A stretch of DNA of 64,000 nucleotides. It comes from Mesodorylaimus sp. YZB2_4 (lineage: Eukaryota > Nematoda > Enoplea > Dorylaimida > Dorylaimidae). Below are positions 62,267-64,000 of the stretch, one piece after another (positions within the stretch are counted from its first letter, which is position 1; the number at the start of each line of letters is the position of its first letter). The notes under the pieces are model-generated. The model ran no database searches, was not told the DNA's origin, and saw only the letters and a list, made by a program, of their open reading frames with translations. Both the position numbers and the translations under genes were made by a program. The DNA is taken from assembly GCA_030248295.1 (NCBI GenBank), contig JASANH010000938.1, positions 1,240,001-1,304,000 on the forward strand, read 5' to 3'.

Positions 62267-64000
62267 ATGTCGAGGTCGATCGAAATTCCACTTCGGGACA
62301 GTGCGGATGAGGTAAGCAATGAAATCTGGTATATTCTGTTTCTGACACGAGGTATTCGATCAGGTCTGAATTGTGAGAGCTGTTTTTGATGCTGTATCTT
62401 TTTATGACGTGTCGTGGATCGATCGAGGCGAATTATCAAGCTTTATTCTGTGTTCTGAAAGCTGCTTCGGGTCGCAGCAGTTTGTAATTTTTGTGTTCTG
62501 ATATCGTGGGGACGGAGGGATGCCCGGTGTGGAGAGCCGCGTGGCCGAGTGTTTCTGATATTCAGTGACAGCGTATATAACGCCACATCGAATAAAATTT
62601 TTCAGGTAATCGAACTTGACTTTGAACAGCTGCCTGAAGGAGACGAAGTGCTCGGCATCTTGCGTCAGGAACAAGCGGCGTTACACATTTGGGTGACTTT
62701 GGCGGTGAGTTGAACACTAGAACCTGTTCTCATGCTTGTCAACATGAGGTCTGCTGTTTCAGCTAGAATATTACAAGAAAGGAAAAGTAAAAGAATTTGT
62801 GGATTTGTTGGAAGCCAGCGGAAGCGATGCCAGTTTGGATTATTCCGATTTTGAAAAGGATCAAATGCGGGCCTTGGATACCCTGGCTGCGCATTACGTC
62901 AATGAGGTAAGCCCAAAATAAAAAAACATTTTCTGTCTAAAGGGGTTCAACATTGGTACATAAACTGATTTTTGTTTGCTGCTTCAGGCCCACAAACAAG
63001 ACACCAAACCGAAGAAACGGGAATTGTTCACCAAGGCCACGTTGCTTTATACGACGGCTGATAAGATCATCATGTATGATCAGGTACAGATTACTTTTAT
63101 TGTTCTTTTATGCAAATTCTAAGTAATATCCTTCTTCAGAGCCACTTGCTCGGCCGCGCTTTCTTCTGTCTTCTCGAAGGAGACAAAATCGAACAAGCCG
63201 ATGCCCAGTTTAACTTTGTCCTAAATCAGGTAAAGCTATTACAAGTCGATATCAATACTTGATATGCGGCTATGTTTTTAGGCACCTAATAATATTCCCG
63301 CACTGCTCGGCAAGGCGTGCATCGCTTATCAAAAAAAAGACTACAAAGGGGCTCTGTTCTTCTATAAGAAAGCGCTTCGTTTCAATCCCATGTGTCCGGC
63401 GGATGTGCGACTGGGCATGGGGCATTGTTTGGTAAAAATGGGGAAACCTCAAAAGGCCGAGTGAGTGTCGCAAACTTTGTCAAAAAGTGTGAAATCTGTG
63501 AAAATTCAATTTAGAATGGCTTTCGAACGATCTTTGGAATTGAATCCTCAAAGCGTCGGAGCAAGAGTCGGTTTAGCCATCTTGGAATTGAACAAAAATA
63601 CAGCTGAATCTATCAAAAAAGGGGTGCAATTATTCAGTCAAGCGTACACAATCGAACCACGCAACGCGACTGTTCTGAATCATTTGGCTAACCATTTTTT
63701 CTTCAAGAAGGTTTGTGCTTTTTTTCCGATTTCAGAGAGGCGATTCTCTGGATTCCATTCCTTTTCCTTTTATCAGAATAAGTTGAGTAAGGATGCTGCC
63801 CATTTTAGGATCATAACAAGGTGTTCCAGTTGGCCTCGCATGCACTACACAGCACAGAAAACGATGCCATGAGGGCCGAGAGTTGCTATCAGTTGGCTAG
63901 GTCCTTCCATGACCAGGTGAGTTTCATTTGATGTCTGCCATCTGCTCTGGTATTGAAGCTTGTTCTACTTCAAGGGCGAGTATGATCAGGCCTTCCAATA
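62267..64000 (+). CDS. CTR9: PAF1 complex subunit CTR9 (5' part)
   Basis: Exons at 62267-62311, 62606-62704, 62763-62906, 62988-63083, 63140-63229, 63282-63460, 63515-63710, 63809-63916 and 63975 onward all join in phase. Residues 1-300 read [115 protein letters not shown] and [20 protein letters not shown], which match human CTR9 through its first TPR repeats. CTR9 is the TPR scaffold of the PAF1 transcription elongation complex. The window cuts the gene, so the C-terminus lies outside. Confidence 0.97.

Overview
This window is nuclear DNA from an invertebrate animal. Nearly every gene is broken by short GT-AG introns, many starting GTAAGT. The protein set is metazoan: an integrin alpha chain, extended synaptotagmin, MGAT1, a TMED2-type p24 protein, a RILP-like Rab effector and CTR9. 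Stop codons follow the standard code. The lineage cannot be fixed from sequence alone; an arthropod or other protostome is a guess. I assembled gene models by hand from open frames, splice sites and recalled family sequences, with no database search, so exon ends are approximate except where phases were checked.

Layout. 0-12 kb: a doubtful small reverse-strand ORF, then a ubinuclein-like gene (1.2-3.9 kb, +), a Tudor-like gene (5.7-10.1 kb, +) and a DAP1 homologue (10.7-11.4 kb, -). 12-24 kb: MGAT1 (+), an RPA1-like OB-fold/zinc-ribbon gene (-), a head-to-head intron-poor gene resembling the SLF2/FAM178 CANIN family (+), and a Costars/ABRA-like gene (+). 24-33 kb: TFB1M, extended synaptotagmin and a two-HMG-box gene, all on the minus strand. 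33-44 kb: a repeat-rich 4 kb gap, then a long integrin alpha gene (+). 44-53.7 kb: the mitochondrial Na/Ca exchanger NCLX (+), EMG1 (-), a PLK4-like kinase (-) and a two-LIM protein (+). 53.7-56.4 kb is repeat-rich. 56.4-64 kb: TMED2 (-), a RILPL gene (+) and the 5' part of CTR9 (+), cut by the window end.

The genes form no single pathway. They are housekeeping functions: chromatin and transcription (ubinuclein, CTR9, HMG), ribosome biogenesis (EMG1, TFB1M), secretory pathway and membrane contact (MGAT1, TMED2, E-Syt, RILPL), adhesion (integrin), and mitochondrial ion exchange. Several neighbours are head to head with 0.3-0.7 kb between start codons.

Mobile DNA is mostly short and non-autonomous: a tRNA-derived SINE family (four copies), a hAT-like element with a perfect 8-bp target duplication and a nested SINE, a second element of the same design, a 129-bp foldback element, and a dispersed ~150-bp repeat with six copies, two of them near-identical direct repeats in an integrin intron. 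The most notable coding oddities are an in-frame TAA inside the conserved core motif of ubinuclein, DFN in place of DFG in the PLK4-like kinase, and decoy copies of splice-acceptor regions inside MGAT1 introns. I found no CRISPR, prokaryotic or clearly new multi-gene system.
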